DNA from: Chloroflexota bacterium
Lineage (GTDB): Bacteria > Chloroflexota > Limnocylindria > QHBO01
Direction of reading: 5' to 3'
DNA length: 5,013 bases
NCBI GenBank assembly: GCA_005882055.1
Contig: VBGQ01000117.1
Location: 1 to 5,013 of the forward strand
Position 1 is the first letter of the stretch. Every line of letters begins with the position of its first letter. The notes under the pieces were generated by a model. That model was not told the origin of the DNA and did no database searches. It saw only the letters and a program-made list of their open reading frames with translations. Positions 1 to 4,553 of the stretch are shown here, in pieces. A program made the translations under genes and the position numbers.

Positions 1-1
1 C

Positions 2-631
2 TACATTCCGACCAACGTCATCAGCATCACCGACGGCCAGATCTTCCTCCAGACCGATCTCTTCAACCAGGGCCAGCGACCGGCGGTGAACGCCGGCATC
101 AGCGTCAGCCGGGTGGGCGGCAACGCCCAGATCAAGGCCATGCGCCAGGTCTCCGGGCGGCTCCGCCTGGACCTTGCGCAGTACCGCGAGCTGGCGGCCT
201 TCGCGCAGTTCGCCTCCGACCTCGACAAGGCGACACGCGATCAGCTGACGCGCGGGGAGAAGCTGACCGCCACGCTCCGCCAGCCGCAGTTCGCGCCGGT
301 CGCCGTGGAGCGCCAGGTGGCCATTCTGTGGGCCGCCACGAACGGCCACCTCGACGACGTCGAGACGGCGAAGGTAGGCGAGTTCGAGGCCGAGTTCATG
401 CGCTTCATCGAGTCCACCAACGAGGGGCTGCTCCCGGCCATCGCCAAGGAGAAGGCGCTCAGCGACGAGCTCATCGGCCAGCTGACCAAGGCCGTCACCG
501 ACTTCAAGGAGCAGACCGGCTACGGCAAGCCGGCGGAGCCCAAACGCGCAGAGCCCAAGGGGGAGGAGGCCGAGTCGGCCGATTCCAAGCCTTCGGCGGA
601 GTCCAAGCCCTCGGAGGCCAAGAAGGACTGA
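2..631 (+). CDS. atpA: F1Fo-ATP synthase subunit alpha, C-terminal part (5' end outside window)
   Basis: This is the last 209 residues of the alpha subunit, the non-catalytic nucleotide-binding subunit of the membrane-bound F1Fo-ATP synthase, which alternates with beta in the alpha3beta3 ring. The frame is open from the left edge. It shows the family hallmarks ITDGQIFL, the ATPase alpha/beta signature PAVNAGISVS, and directly after it SRVGG, whose Arg (codon 110-112) corresponds to the arginine finger that reaches into the beta catalytic site (E. coli alpha R376). The helical C-terminal domain then follows (FAQFASDLDKAT onward). After the usual end, near FKEQTGY, the protein continues for 35 residues (bases 524-628). 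This tail is made almost only of Lys, Glu, Asp, Ser, Pro and Ala and is probably disordered. The stop is TGA at 629-631, three bases before atpG, so the genes are co-transcribed. The identity is secure; a role for the tail is inference. Confidence 0.97.
   Translation, partial: YIPTNVISITDGQIFLQTDLFNQGQRPAVNAGISVSRVGGNAQIKAMRQVSGRLRLDLAQYRELAAFAQFASDLDKATRDQLTRGEKLTATLRQPQFAPVAVERQVAILWAATNGHLDDVETAKVGEFEAEFMRFIESTNEGLLPAIAKEKALSDELIGQLTKAVTDFKEQTGYGKPAEPKRAEPKGEEAESADSKPSAESKPSEAKKD
584..619 (+). repeat. Two-copy 18-bp imperfect tandem repeat in the atpA tail
   Basis: The units 584-601 and 602-619 match at 14 of 18 positions. Both begin TCCAAGCC and encode Ser-Lys-Pro-Ser followed by Ala-Glu or Glu-Ala. 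Just upstream, Ala-Glu-Pro-Lys is also used twice at the protein level. The pattern suggests that the charged alpha C-terminal tail grew by short in-frame duplication. Confidence 0.6.
623..627 (+). promoter_or_regulatory. Shine-Dalgarno sequence of atpG
   Basis: AAGGA lies 7 bases before the ATG at 635, inside the last codons of atpA. It fixes the atpG start and makes coupled translation from atpA to atpG likely. Confidence 0.75.
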
Positions 632-634
632 CCG

Positions 635-1516
635 ATGCCGTCGCTCAAGGAGATCCGCGGCCGGATCGGCTCGATCCGCAACATCGCCCAGATCACGCGG
701 GCGATGGAGATGATGTCCGCCTCGCGCATGAAGCGCGCACAGGACGCCATCCTGGCCGCGCGTCCCTACTCCGACGAGCTGCGTGCCGCGCTGGGCCGCG
801 TGGCCGGCGCAGTCAGCGAAGAGGTCGATCCGCTCCTGGCGCGCAGGCCGGTACGCCGCATTGGTCTCGTGGTGCTCACCACCGACCGCGGCCTGGCCGG
901 GGCGCTCGATTCGAACACGGTCCGCGCGGTCCTGCGCTGGATCACCAGCCGCGTCGATGCGTCGCGCGGCGAGGCCCCGGAAATCGAGGCGGTAACCATC
1001 GGTCGCAAGGGTCGCGACGGGCTGCGGCGGGCGGGCATCCACATCGCGGCCCATTTCCAGCACCTGGGCAACCGGCCCGCGTTCAGCGACGTGACCCCGG
1101 TGGCACGGCTCGTCACGCAGGACTTCCTGGAGGGCAAGTTCGACGAGATCGGGGTCGCCTACAGCACGTTCATCAGCACGCTGAGCCAGCGCCCTGAGGT
1201 TCGCGTCGTCCTCCCCGTCGAACAGCCGAAGATGGGCGAGGAGGAGCGCATCTCGAACGACGAGTACCTGTTCGAGCCTTCACCGGAGGCGGTCATCCAC
1301 CAGCTGCTGCCGCATTACGTGGCCGTCGACCTGTATCGGGCCGTGCTGGAGAACAACGCCTCGGAGGAGAGCGCGCGGATGGTGGCGATGCGCAGTGCCA
1401 CCGACAACGCCAATGAGCTGATCGACGACCTGACGCTCGTCTACAACAAGACCCGCCAGGCCACCATCACCCGCGAGATGATCGAGATCGCCTCCGGGGC
1501 GGAAGCCCTCGGCTAG
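635..1516 (+). CDS. atpG: F1Fo-ATP synthase subunit gamma
   Basis: The 293-residue gamma subunit is the central rotor shaft whose coiled coil of N- and C-terminal helices turns inside the alpha3beta3 ring and couples proton flow to ATP synthesis. The N-terminal helix has the family pattern (residues 4-28: KEIRGRIGSIRNIAQITRAM, then MMSAS). The Rossmann-like middle domain carries TTDRGLAGALDSN (82-94), equivalent to the usual SDRGLCG stretch. The C-terminal helix carries the conserved block SEESARMVAM...NANELIDDLTLVYNKTRQATIT (about 243-279), ending EIASGAEAL. The length is normal for the family. The start is supported by AAGGA 7 bases upstream and by the lysine-rich MPSLKEIR opening typical of gamma. 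It lies between atpA and atpD in the standard operon order. The stop is TAG at 1514-1516, and no damage is seen. Confidence 0.97.
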   Translation: MPSLKEIRGRIGSIRNIAQITRAMEMMSASRMKRAQDAILAARPYSDELRAALGRVAGAVSEEVDPLLARRPVRRIGLVVLTTDRGLAGALDSNTVRAVLRWITSRVDASRGEAPEIEAVTIGRKGRDGLRRAGIHIAAHFQHLGNRPAFSDVTPVARLVTQDFLEGKFDEIGVAYSTFISTLSQRPEVRVVLPVEQPKMGEEERISNDEYLFEPSPEAVIHQLLPHYVAVDLYRAVLENNASEESARMVAMRSATDNANELIDDLTLVYNKTRQATITREMIEIASGAEALG

Positions 1517-1517
1517 C

Positions 1518-1532
1518 AAGGAGCATGAAGGA
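1518..1532 (+). promoter_or_regulatory. Double Shine-Dalgarno region of atpD
   Basis: Two ribosome-binding cores lie in the 19-base atpG-atpD gap: AAGGAG at 1518-1523 and AAGGA at 1528-1532. The second is only 3 bases from the atpD ATG at 1536 and the first is 12 bases away, so the first is the likelier functional one or the two act together. Between them an ATG at 1525 opens a four-codon frame (Met-Lys-Asp-Arg) whose TGA overlaps the atpD start as ATGA. Its spacing to AAGGAG is a single base, so it is unlikely to be translated efficiently. Confidence 0.6.
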
Positions 1533-1535
1533 CCG

Positions 1536-2945
1536 ATGAGCGACGGAAAGGTGATCCAGATCACGGGTCCGGTGGTGGACGTGGAGTTCCCGCCGGGCGA
1601 CCTGCCCGCGATCTACAACGCCCTCGAGATCAAGCGGCCCGGCGCCAAGGGCAAGGACGGCGACGGCTCGCTGGTGGTCGAGGTGCAGCAGCACCTGGGC
1701 AACAACTGGGTGCGCACCGTCGCCATGTCCAGCACCGATGGCCTGTCCCGCGGCGTCGCGGCGAAGGACACCGGTGGCCCGATCCGGGTCCCGGTCGGCG
1801 AGGCCACGTTGGGCCGGGTCTTCGACGTCCTCGGCCACCCCATCGACGGCAAGGGAGCGGTGAAGGCCAAGGAGACGCTGCCGATCCACCGCGATCCGCC
1901 CTCGTTCGAGGATATGCAGACCGAGTCGCAGGTCTTCGAGACCGGGATCAAGGTCATCGACCTGATCGCGCCCTTCAAGCGCGGCGGCAAGGTCGGCGTC
2001 TTCGGAGGAGCCGGCGTCGGCAAGACCGTGATCATCCAGGAGCTGATCCGCAACATCGCCGCGGAGCACGGCGGTTACTCGGTCTTCGCCGGCGTGGGTG
2101 AGCGCTCGCGCGAGGGGAACGACCTGCTCGGTGAGATGACCGAGTCCGGCGTCATCGACAAGACGGTCATGGTCTTCGGCCAGATGAACGAGCCCCCCGG
2201 CGCTCGCCAGCGCGTGGGGCTGACCGGGCTGACCATGGCGGAGTACTTCCGAGACGTCGAGGGGCGCGACATCCTGCTCTTCATCGACAACATCTTCCGC
2301 TTCACGCAGGCGGGGTCTGAGGTCTCGGCACTGCTAGGCCGGATGCCCTCCGCGGTCGGCTACCAGCCGACGCTGGCCACGGAGATGGGCGACCTCCAGG
2401 AACGGATCACGTCGACCAAGAAGGGCGCGATCACCTCGTTGCAGGCCGTCTTCGTCCCGGCCGACGACTACACCGATCCGGCGCCTGCGACGACCTTCGG
2501 CCACCTGGACTCAACGATTCGCCTCGAGCGCTCGATCGTGGAGATCGGGATCTACCCGGCTGTCGACCCCCTCACCTCGACCTCCACCGTGCTCGACGCC
2601 CGCGTCGTGGGCCAGGAGCACTTCGACACCGCACGCGAGGTGCAGCGCACGCTGCAGCGCTACAAGGACCTGCAGGACATCATCGCCATCCTGGGCATGG
2701 ACGAGCTCTCCGAGGAGGACAAGGTCACCGTCGCGCGAGCACGACGCCTGCAGCGCTACATGTCCCAGCCGATGTTCGTCGCGGAGCAGTTCACCGGACG
2801 GCCGGGCAAGTACGTCGAGCGCAAGGAGACCGTGCGCGGCACCCGCGAGATTCTCGAGGGCAAGCACGACCAGCTGCCCGAGCAGGCGTTCCTGATGGCC
2901 GGTCCGATCGAGGATGTGGTCGAGAATGCAGAAGGGATGAAGTAA
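1536..2945 (+). CDS. atpD: F1Fo-ATP synthase subunit beta (catalytic)
   Basis: The 469-residue beta subunit carries the catalytic sites that make ATP from ADP and phosphate in the F1 head. Its N-terminal beta-barrel (about 1-80) opens with KVIQITGPVVDVEF. The nucleotide-binding domain has the Walker A loop GGAGVGKT (157-164; Lys163, Thr164), the catalytic-Glu segment GERSREGNDL (188-197; Glu189), and the Walker B strand ILLFIDNIFRF (246-256; Asp251). Tyr340 and Phe419 sit where the adenine pocket is expected, and the alpha/beta signature PAVDPLTSTS is at 341-350. The C-terminal helical domain holds an intact DELSEED (389-395), the contact to gamma and epsilon. Length and all key residues are normal. 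The start is set by the upstream AAGGAG and the MSDGKVIQITG opening. The stop is TAA at 2943-2945. The following 137-base gap before atpC is longer than usual for this gene pair. Confidence 0.99.
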   Translation: MSDGKVIQITGPVVDVEFPPGDLPAIYNALEIKRPGAKGKDGDGSLVVEVQQHLGNNWVRTVAMSSTDGLSRGVAAKDTGGPIRVPVGEATLGRVFDVLGHPIDGKGAVKAKETLPIHRDPPSFEDMQTESQVFETGIKVIDLIAPFKRGGKVGVFGGAGVGKTVIIQELIRNIAAEHGGYSVFAGVGERSREGNDLLGEMTESGVIDKTVMVFGQMNEPPGARQRVGLTGLTMAEYFRDVEGRDILLFIDNIFRFTQAGSEVSALLGRMPSAVGYQPTLATEMGDLQERITSTKKGAITSLQAVFVPADDYTDPAPATTFGHLDSTIRLERSIVEIGIYPAVDPLTSTSTVLDARVVGQEHFDTAREVQRTLQRYKDLQDIIAILGMDELSEEDKVTVARARRLQRYMSQPMFVAEQFTGRPGKYVERKETVRGTREILEGKHDQLPEQAFLMAGPIEDVVENAEGMK

Positions 2946-2950
2946 TACCG

Positions 2951-3082
2951 ATGCTGGCGTGCGCCGCGACGAACCCGGCTTGCCTGGCTGACGCAACAGC
3001 CTGCGCCGGGTCCGCTGCGTCGCGGCAGCCTTCAGTGTCAGCTCCCCCTCTCCCGCATCCCCAACGCGAGGGGGTGGTCTGA
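2951..3082 (+). CDS. Candidate 43-residue leader-like ORF filling the atpD-atpC gap
   Basis: The ATG at 2951 lies 5 bases after the atpD stop in the same ACCGATG context as the starts of atpG, atpD and the 108-residue gene. The frame runs 43 codons to TGA at 3080-3082, which directly abuts the GTG of atpC (TGAGTG) and is in the same frame as atpC. The peptide starts MLACAATNPAC; Cys4, Cys11 and Cys18 are exactly seven residues apart, each preceded by Ala, and the rest is rich in Ala, Ser and Pro. I know no family for it. Against it: third-position G+C is about 31 of 43 codons, lower than expected of the neighbouring atp genes, the nearest purine run (AAGGGA, 2932-2937) is 13 bases away, and an open frame of this length is not rare at this base composition. 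If translated, it would bring ribosomes to the atpC start. Confidence 0.3.
   Translation: MLACAATNPACLADATACAGSAASRQPSVSAPPLPHPQREGVV
2963..3026 (+). promoter_or_regulatory. Long stem-loop in the atpD-atpC gap
   Basis: Three perfect inverted segments nest. The outer stem GCCGCGACG (2963-2971) pairs with CGTCGCGGC (3018-3026), 9 bp. The middle stem ACCCGGC (2973-2979) pairs with GCCGGGT (3005-3011), 7 bp. The apical stem GGCTG (2986-2990) pairs with CAGCC (2997-3001), 5 bp with a six-base loop. Internal bulges are A2972 on the left and six bases (3012-3017) on the right. There is no T-run after it, so it is not a standard intrinsic terminator. A role in mRNA processing, stability or differential expression of atpC is inference. 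Confidence 0.6.
3044..3074 (+). promoter_or_regulatory. Hairpin able to mask the atpC ribosome-binding region
   Basis: CCCCCTC (3044-3050) is perfectly complementary to GAGGGGG (3068-3074), with a 17-base loop. The right arm begins the only purine-rich stretch (GAGGGGGTGG, 3068-3077) just before the atpC GTG at 3083, so pairing would hide the ribosome-binding site. A ribosome reading the 43-codon frame above would open it. Complementarity is seen directly; a regulatory role is inferred. Confidence 0.5.
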
Positions 3083-3493
3083 GTGCCGTTGCAGTTGGAG
3101 ATCGTGAGTCCGGAGCGGAGGGCGTTCACCGACGAGGTGGACATGGTCATCGTGCCCGGGATCGACGGCCAGCTGGGGATCCTGCCGCACCATACGCGGC
3201 TGATCAGCGCCCTGGGCACCGGGGAGCTGCGCATCAAGAAGGGCGGCACCGAGCAGATCCTGTTCATCTCGGGTGGATTCGTGGAGGTCAGGCCGGACAA
3301 GGTGGTGGTGATGGCGGACCTCGCGGAGCACTCCGAAGAGATCGACGAGCAGCGAGCCATCGAGGCGCGCAAGCGTGCGGAGGCGGAGCTCGAGCAGGCT
3401 CGCGAGCCGGCGGACATCGCTCGCGTACGAGCCGCGCTGCAGACAGCGCTCATGCGCGAACGGATCGCCGTACGGCGCCGCTCCCGCGGCTAG
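3083..3493 (+). CDS. atpC: F1Fo-ATP synthase subunit epsilon
   Basis: The 136-residue epsilon subunit binds gamma at the foot of the central stalk, is needed for coupling, and can restrain wasteful ATP hydrolysis. The N-terminal beta-sandwich (about 1-84) has the family pattern PLQLEIVSPERRAF, VPGIDGQLGILPHH (24-37) and FISGGFVEVRPDKV. The C-terminal two-helix domain (about 87-136) starts with IDEQRA (87-92), which fits the I(L)DxxRA motif described as ATP-binding in Bacillus-type epsilon. Length is normal. The start is GTG: an in-frame TGA at 3080-3082 excludes any longer protein, and GAGGGGGTGG lies just upstream. It is the last gene of the operon. Its TAG stop (3491-3493) overlaps the stop of the opposing gene, and the C-terminus is very basic (RRRSRG). 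Confidence 0.95.
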   Translation: MPLQLEIVSPERRAFTDEVDMVIVPGIDGQLGILPHHTRLISALGTGELRIKKGGTEQILFISGGFVEVRPDKVVVMADLAEHSEEIDEQRAIEARKRAEAELEQAREPADIARVRAALQTALMRERIAVRRRSRG

Positions 3494-3503
3494 CTGAGCG
3501 GCG
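3476..3503. terminator. Putative bidirectional terminator hairpin at the convergent gene ends
   Basis: CGCCGCTC (3476-3483) pairs perfectly with GAGCGGCG (3496-3503), an 8-bp G+C-rich stem with a 12-base loop. The loop contains CTAG, which is the stop codon of both converging genes. The symmetry means it can form in either transcript. Neither side has a T-run, so it may be a weak or factor-assisted terminator, or only protect 3' ends. It is the only terminator-like structure I noticed after the atp operon. Confidence 0.45.
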
Positions 3504-3879
3504 AGGCGCGGCGCAGCTCCAGGAACTCCGAGACCGACAGCAGCCCCAGGAGGGGACGCGCTGGCGGGATCACGTCGCGCCGAGCCGGGTCCGTGAAGCG
3601 TCGCGGCTCCACGAGCCGAACGCGTCGCCCACCGCTGACCATGGTGCAGCCGCCCGCCGCGACCACGTTGCGCACCCACTGCGAATCAGGGCCATAGGTG
3701 AGCGCGAAGACGTATCGGTCACCATGCCGGAAGACGTTGACTGGCGTCCGATACCTCCGGCCGCTGCGGCGGCCGACGTACTCGACGATCCCGAACCAGG
3801 GCAGCACCCCGGCGATCGGCAGCATCAGGCGGTTGGTGAAGGCGACGTTGAAGCGCGCCAGCCAGCGCGGAAGGGCCAT
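3490..3879 (-). CDS. Deazaflavin (F420)-dependent nitroreductase-type small oxidoreductase
   Basis: This 129-residue protein resembles the small split-barrel family of deazaflavin-dependent nitroreductases and quinone reductases (Ddn/DUF385 type), which use reduced F420 to reduce quinones or nitro compounds. Visible family patterns are the N-terminal helix (RWLARFNVAFTNRL), the core EYVGRRSGRRYRTPVNVF (33-50), the strand RYVFALTYGPDSQWVRN (55-71), and AAGGCTMVSGGRRVRLVEPRRF (74-95). The recognition is from memory of the family pattern; substrate and even F420 (rather than FMN) use cannot be told from sequence. It stands alone, convergent with atpC and divergent from the 85-residue gene. No Shine-Dalgarno precedes its ATG, which suggests a leaderless or very short-leader message. 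Its stop TAG (3492-3490) shares CTAG with the atpC stop. Confidence 0.75.
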   Translation of the reverse strand: MALPRWLARFNVAFTNRLMLPIAGVLPWFGIVEYVGRRSGRRYRTPVNVFRHGDRYVFALTYGPDSQWVRNVVAAGGCTMVSGGRRVRLVEPRRFTDPARRDVIPPARPLLGLLSVSEFLELRRASPLS

Positions 3880-3885
3880 GCGGGC

Positions 3886-3891
3886 ATACTG
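3886..3891 (-). promoter_or_regulatory. Possible -10 element of the oxidoreductase gene
   Basis: On the minus strand CAGTAT occupies -12 to -7 if the message starts at the ATG (3879). It keeps only the key A at -11 and T at -7, and no -35 is evident. This is weak and is supported mainly by the lack of a Shine-Dalgarno and by the 25-base divergent gap. Confidence 0.25.
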
Positions 3892-3892
3892 C

Positions 3893-3898
3893 TACCAT
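3893..3898 (+). promoter_or_regulatory. Possible -10 element of the 85-residue orphan gene (leaderless)
   Basis: TACCAT fits the TANNNT form of a -10 element and ends exactly 6 bases before the ATG at 3905, so it spans -12 to -7 if transcription begins at that A. No Shine-Dalgarno lies before this ATG, which agrees with leaderless translation. No -35 element is recognised. Confidence 0.4.
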
Positions 3899-3904
3899 CG
3901 GTCC

Positions 3905-4162
3905 ATGGGTGGTGAGGAGCTCCGCGACGAGCCGATGACCGTCGAGGAGGCGAGCCGCGCGCACCTGCGCGGACCCGCCGGACAGTCCGACCACGGGTTC
4001 CGTCGCATGCAGGATCTGCGCAAGATCAGTCGCGACTACCCGTTCATCTGCCCGGTCGACTTCAAGCCGCACAAGGGCTCGCCGCTCGGAGCGGATCCCA
4101 ACCTGGATCCGACCTTTGTCGCCAACCATCGCGAGGACGACGGCGCGCATTACCTCGGCTGA
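3905..4162 (+). CDS. 85-residue protein of unknown function
   Basis: I do not recognise this protein. It is polar and charged, with no membrane segment or signal peptide. The N-terminal third is acidic (MGGEELRDEPMTVEEA), the middle is basic (HGFRRMQDLRKISRDY), and the C-terminal part, PFICPVDFKPHKGSPLGADP followed by NLDPTFVANHREDDGAHYLG, is Pro/Asp/His-rich with a single Cys (Cys49). The frame is open much further upstream, to 3698, but that part lies antisense inside the oxidoreductase gene. ATG 3905 is preferred because a TACCAT element sits at the spacing expected for a leaderless message; ATG 3935 (MTVEEASRAH) is the alternative, with GAGGAG 15 bases upstream, rather far. The stop TGA lies in a 13-base palindrome (4155-4167). 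It is followed after 34 bases by the 108-residue gene, so the two may be co-transcribed. Confidence 0.6.
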   Translation: MGGEELRDEPMTVEEASRAHLRGPAGQSDHGFRRMQDLRKISRDYPFICPVDFKPHKGSPLGADPNLDPTFVANHREDDGAHYLG

Positions 4163-4196
4163 GCCGATGGCGCGCGAACGGCGAGGCTCCTGACCG

Positions 4197-4523
4197 ATGC
4201 AGTCCTGCGACTTCTGCGGCGCCCGGATGCCGCTCCTTCCGGTTCGAATCGAGATCGTCCGGGAATCGGGCCCCATCGGCCTCGCTTCAGACCCGTCCCC
4301 AGGCTCCACGGTGAACTTCACCAAGGGCTACGCCTTCTGCTCATCGGACCATGCCTATGCATGGGCCCGGGAGCGGCGCTACATGCTCTGCAACCGCGCT
4401 CCGACCCCGTTCGAGGAGGGCATGCAGCCGTACCTGCCGAGCCGGCACATGGGCGGACGGGTTGGCCTGTGCGACGGACACCACACGGGACCGCACGAGT
4501 GGAAAGAAGCCTGGCCGTCCTGA
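4197..4523 (+). CDS. 108-residue Cys/His-rich protein, probably metal-binding, function unknown
   Basis: The protein opens with CDFCGAR (Cys4-x2-Cys7) and continues with FCSSDHAYAWARERR (Cys48-x3-His52), Cys65, and a C-terminal LCDGHHTGPHEW (Cys92, His95, His96, His100). CxxC followed some 40 residues later by FCSxxHAxAW looks like a zinc-ribbon or treble-clef-like knuckle, with a second His-rich end. I cannot assign a family. No membrane or signal segment is visible. The start is bounded by an in-frame TGA at 4191-4193, and ATG 4197 is the first start after it, in the ACCGATG context also seen at atpG and atpD. The Shine-Dalgarno is poor, so translation may depend on the upstream gene. Its stop (4521-4523) lies 30 bases before murA, so the murA promoter probably abuts this gene's end. 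Confidence 0.65.
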   Translation: MQSCDFCGARMPLLPVRIEIVRESGPIGLASDPSPGSTVNFTKGYAFCSSDHAYAWARERRYMLCNRAPTPFEEGMQPYLPSRHMGGRVGLCDGHHTGPHEWKEAWPS

Positions 4524-4540
4524 CGCTCACTCGCCGCGGG

Positions 4541-4546
4541 TAGACT
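4541..4546 (+). promoter_or_regulatory. Likely -10 element of murA (leaderless GTG start)
   Basis: TAGACT fits TANNNT and ends 7 bases before the murA GTG at 4554. There is no Shine-Dalgarno sequence in between (GCGGCCC). A partial -35 match, CTGACG (4520-4525), is 15 bases upstream, shorter than the usual 17. Confidence 0.45.
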
Positions 4547-4553
4547 GCGGCCC

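Noticed and set aside
328..1197. A 289-codon plus-strand frame crossing from atpA into atpG
   Set aside because: It overlaps two certain genes in another frame, and the product is Arg/Gly/Ala/His-rich low complexity typical of out-of-frame high-G+C reading.
1467..2069. A 200-codon open frame antisense to atpD
   Set aside because: It is the mirror of strongly conserved, G/C-third-position-biased beta codons, its product is low-complexity Asp/Leu/Arg/Gly, and it has no family pattern or upstream signals.
2963..3026. The stem-loop as a standard rho-independent terminator after atpD
   Set aside because: There is no T-run downstream, and atpC, part of the same complex, follows in the same direction.
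3080..3082. TGA before atpC read through to give an N-terminally extended epsilon
   Set aside because: TGA ends atpA and both orphan genes normally, epsilon needs no extension, and no recoding signal was recognised.
3466..3477. Perfect 12-bp palindrome CGCCGTACGGCG near the atpC end
   Set aside because: It lies in coding sequence with Arg/Val codons and overlaps the terminator stem; a single copy without spacing gives no case for an operator.
2791..3679. Long minus-strand open frames over the atpD end, the gap and atpC (2791-3453 and 3038-3679)
   Set aside because: They run antisense to the conserved atpC and contain no recognisable domain; the second also overlaps the oxidoreductase gene in another frame.
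4167..4193. Eight-codon frame (MARERRGS) between the two orphan genes
   Set aside because: It is very short with no Shine-Dalgarno; chance frames of this size are common, though its TGA lies 3 bases before the next ATG.
3719..4324. A 201-codon minus-strand frame over the two divergent starts
   Set aside because: It would overlap three better-supported genes, with no start signal and a low-complexity Arg/Ala-rich product.
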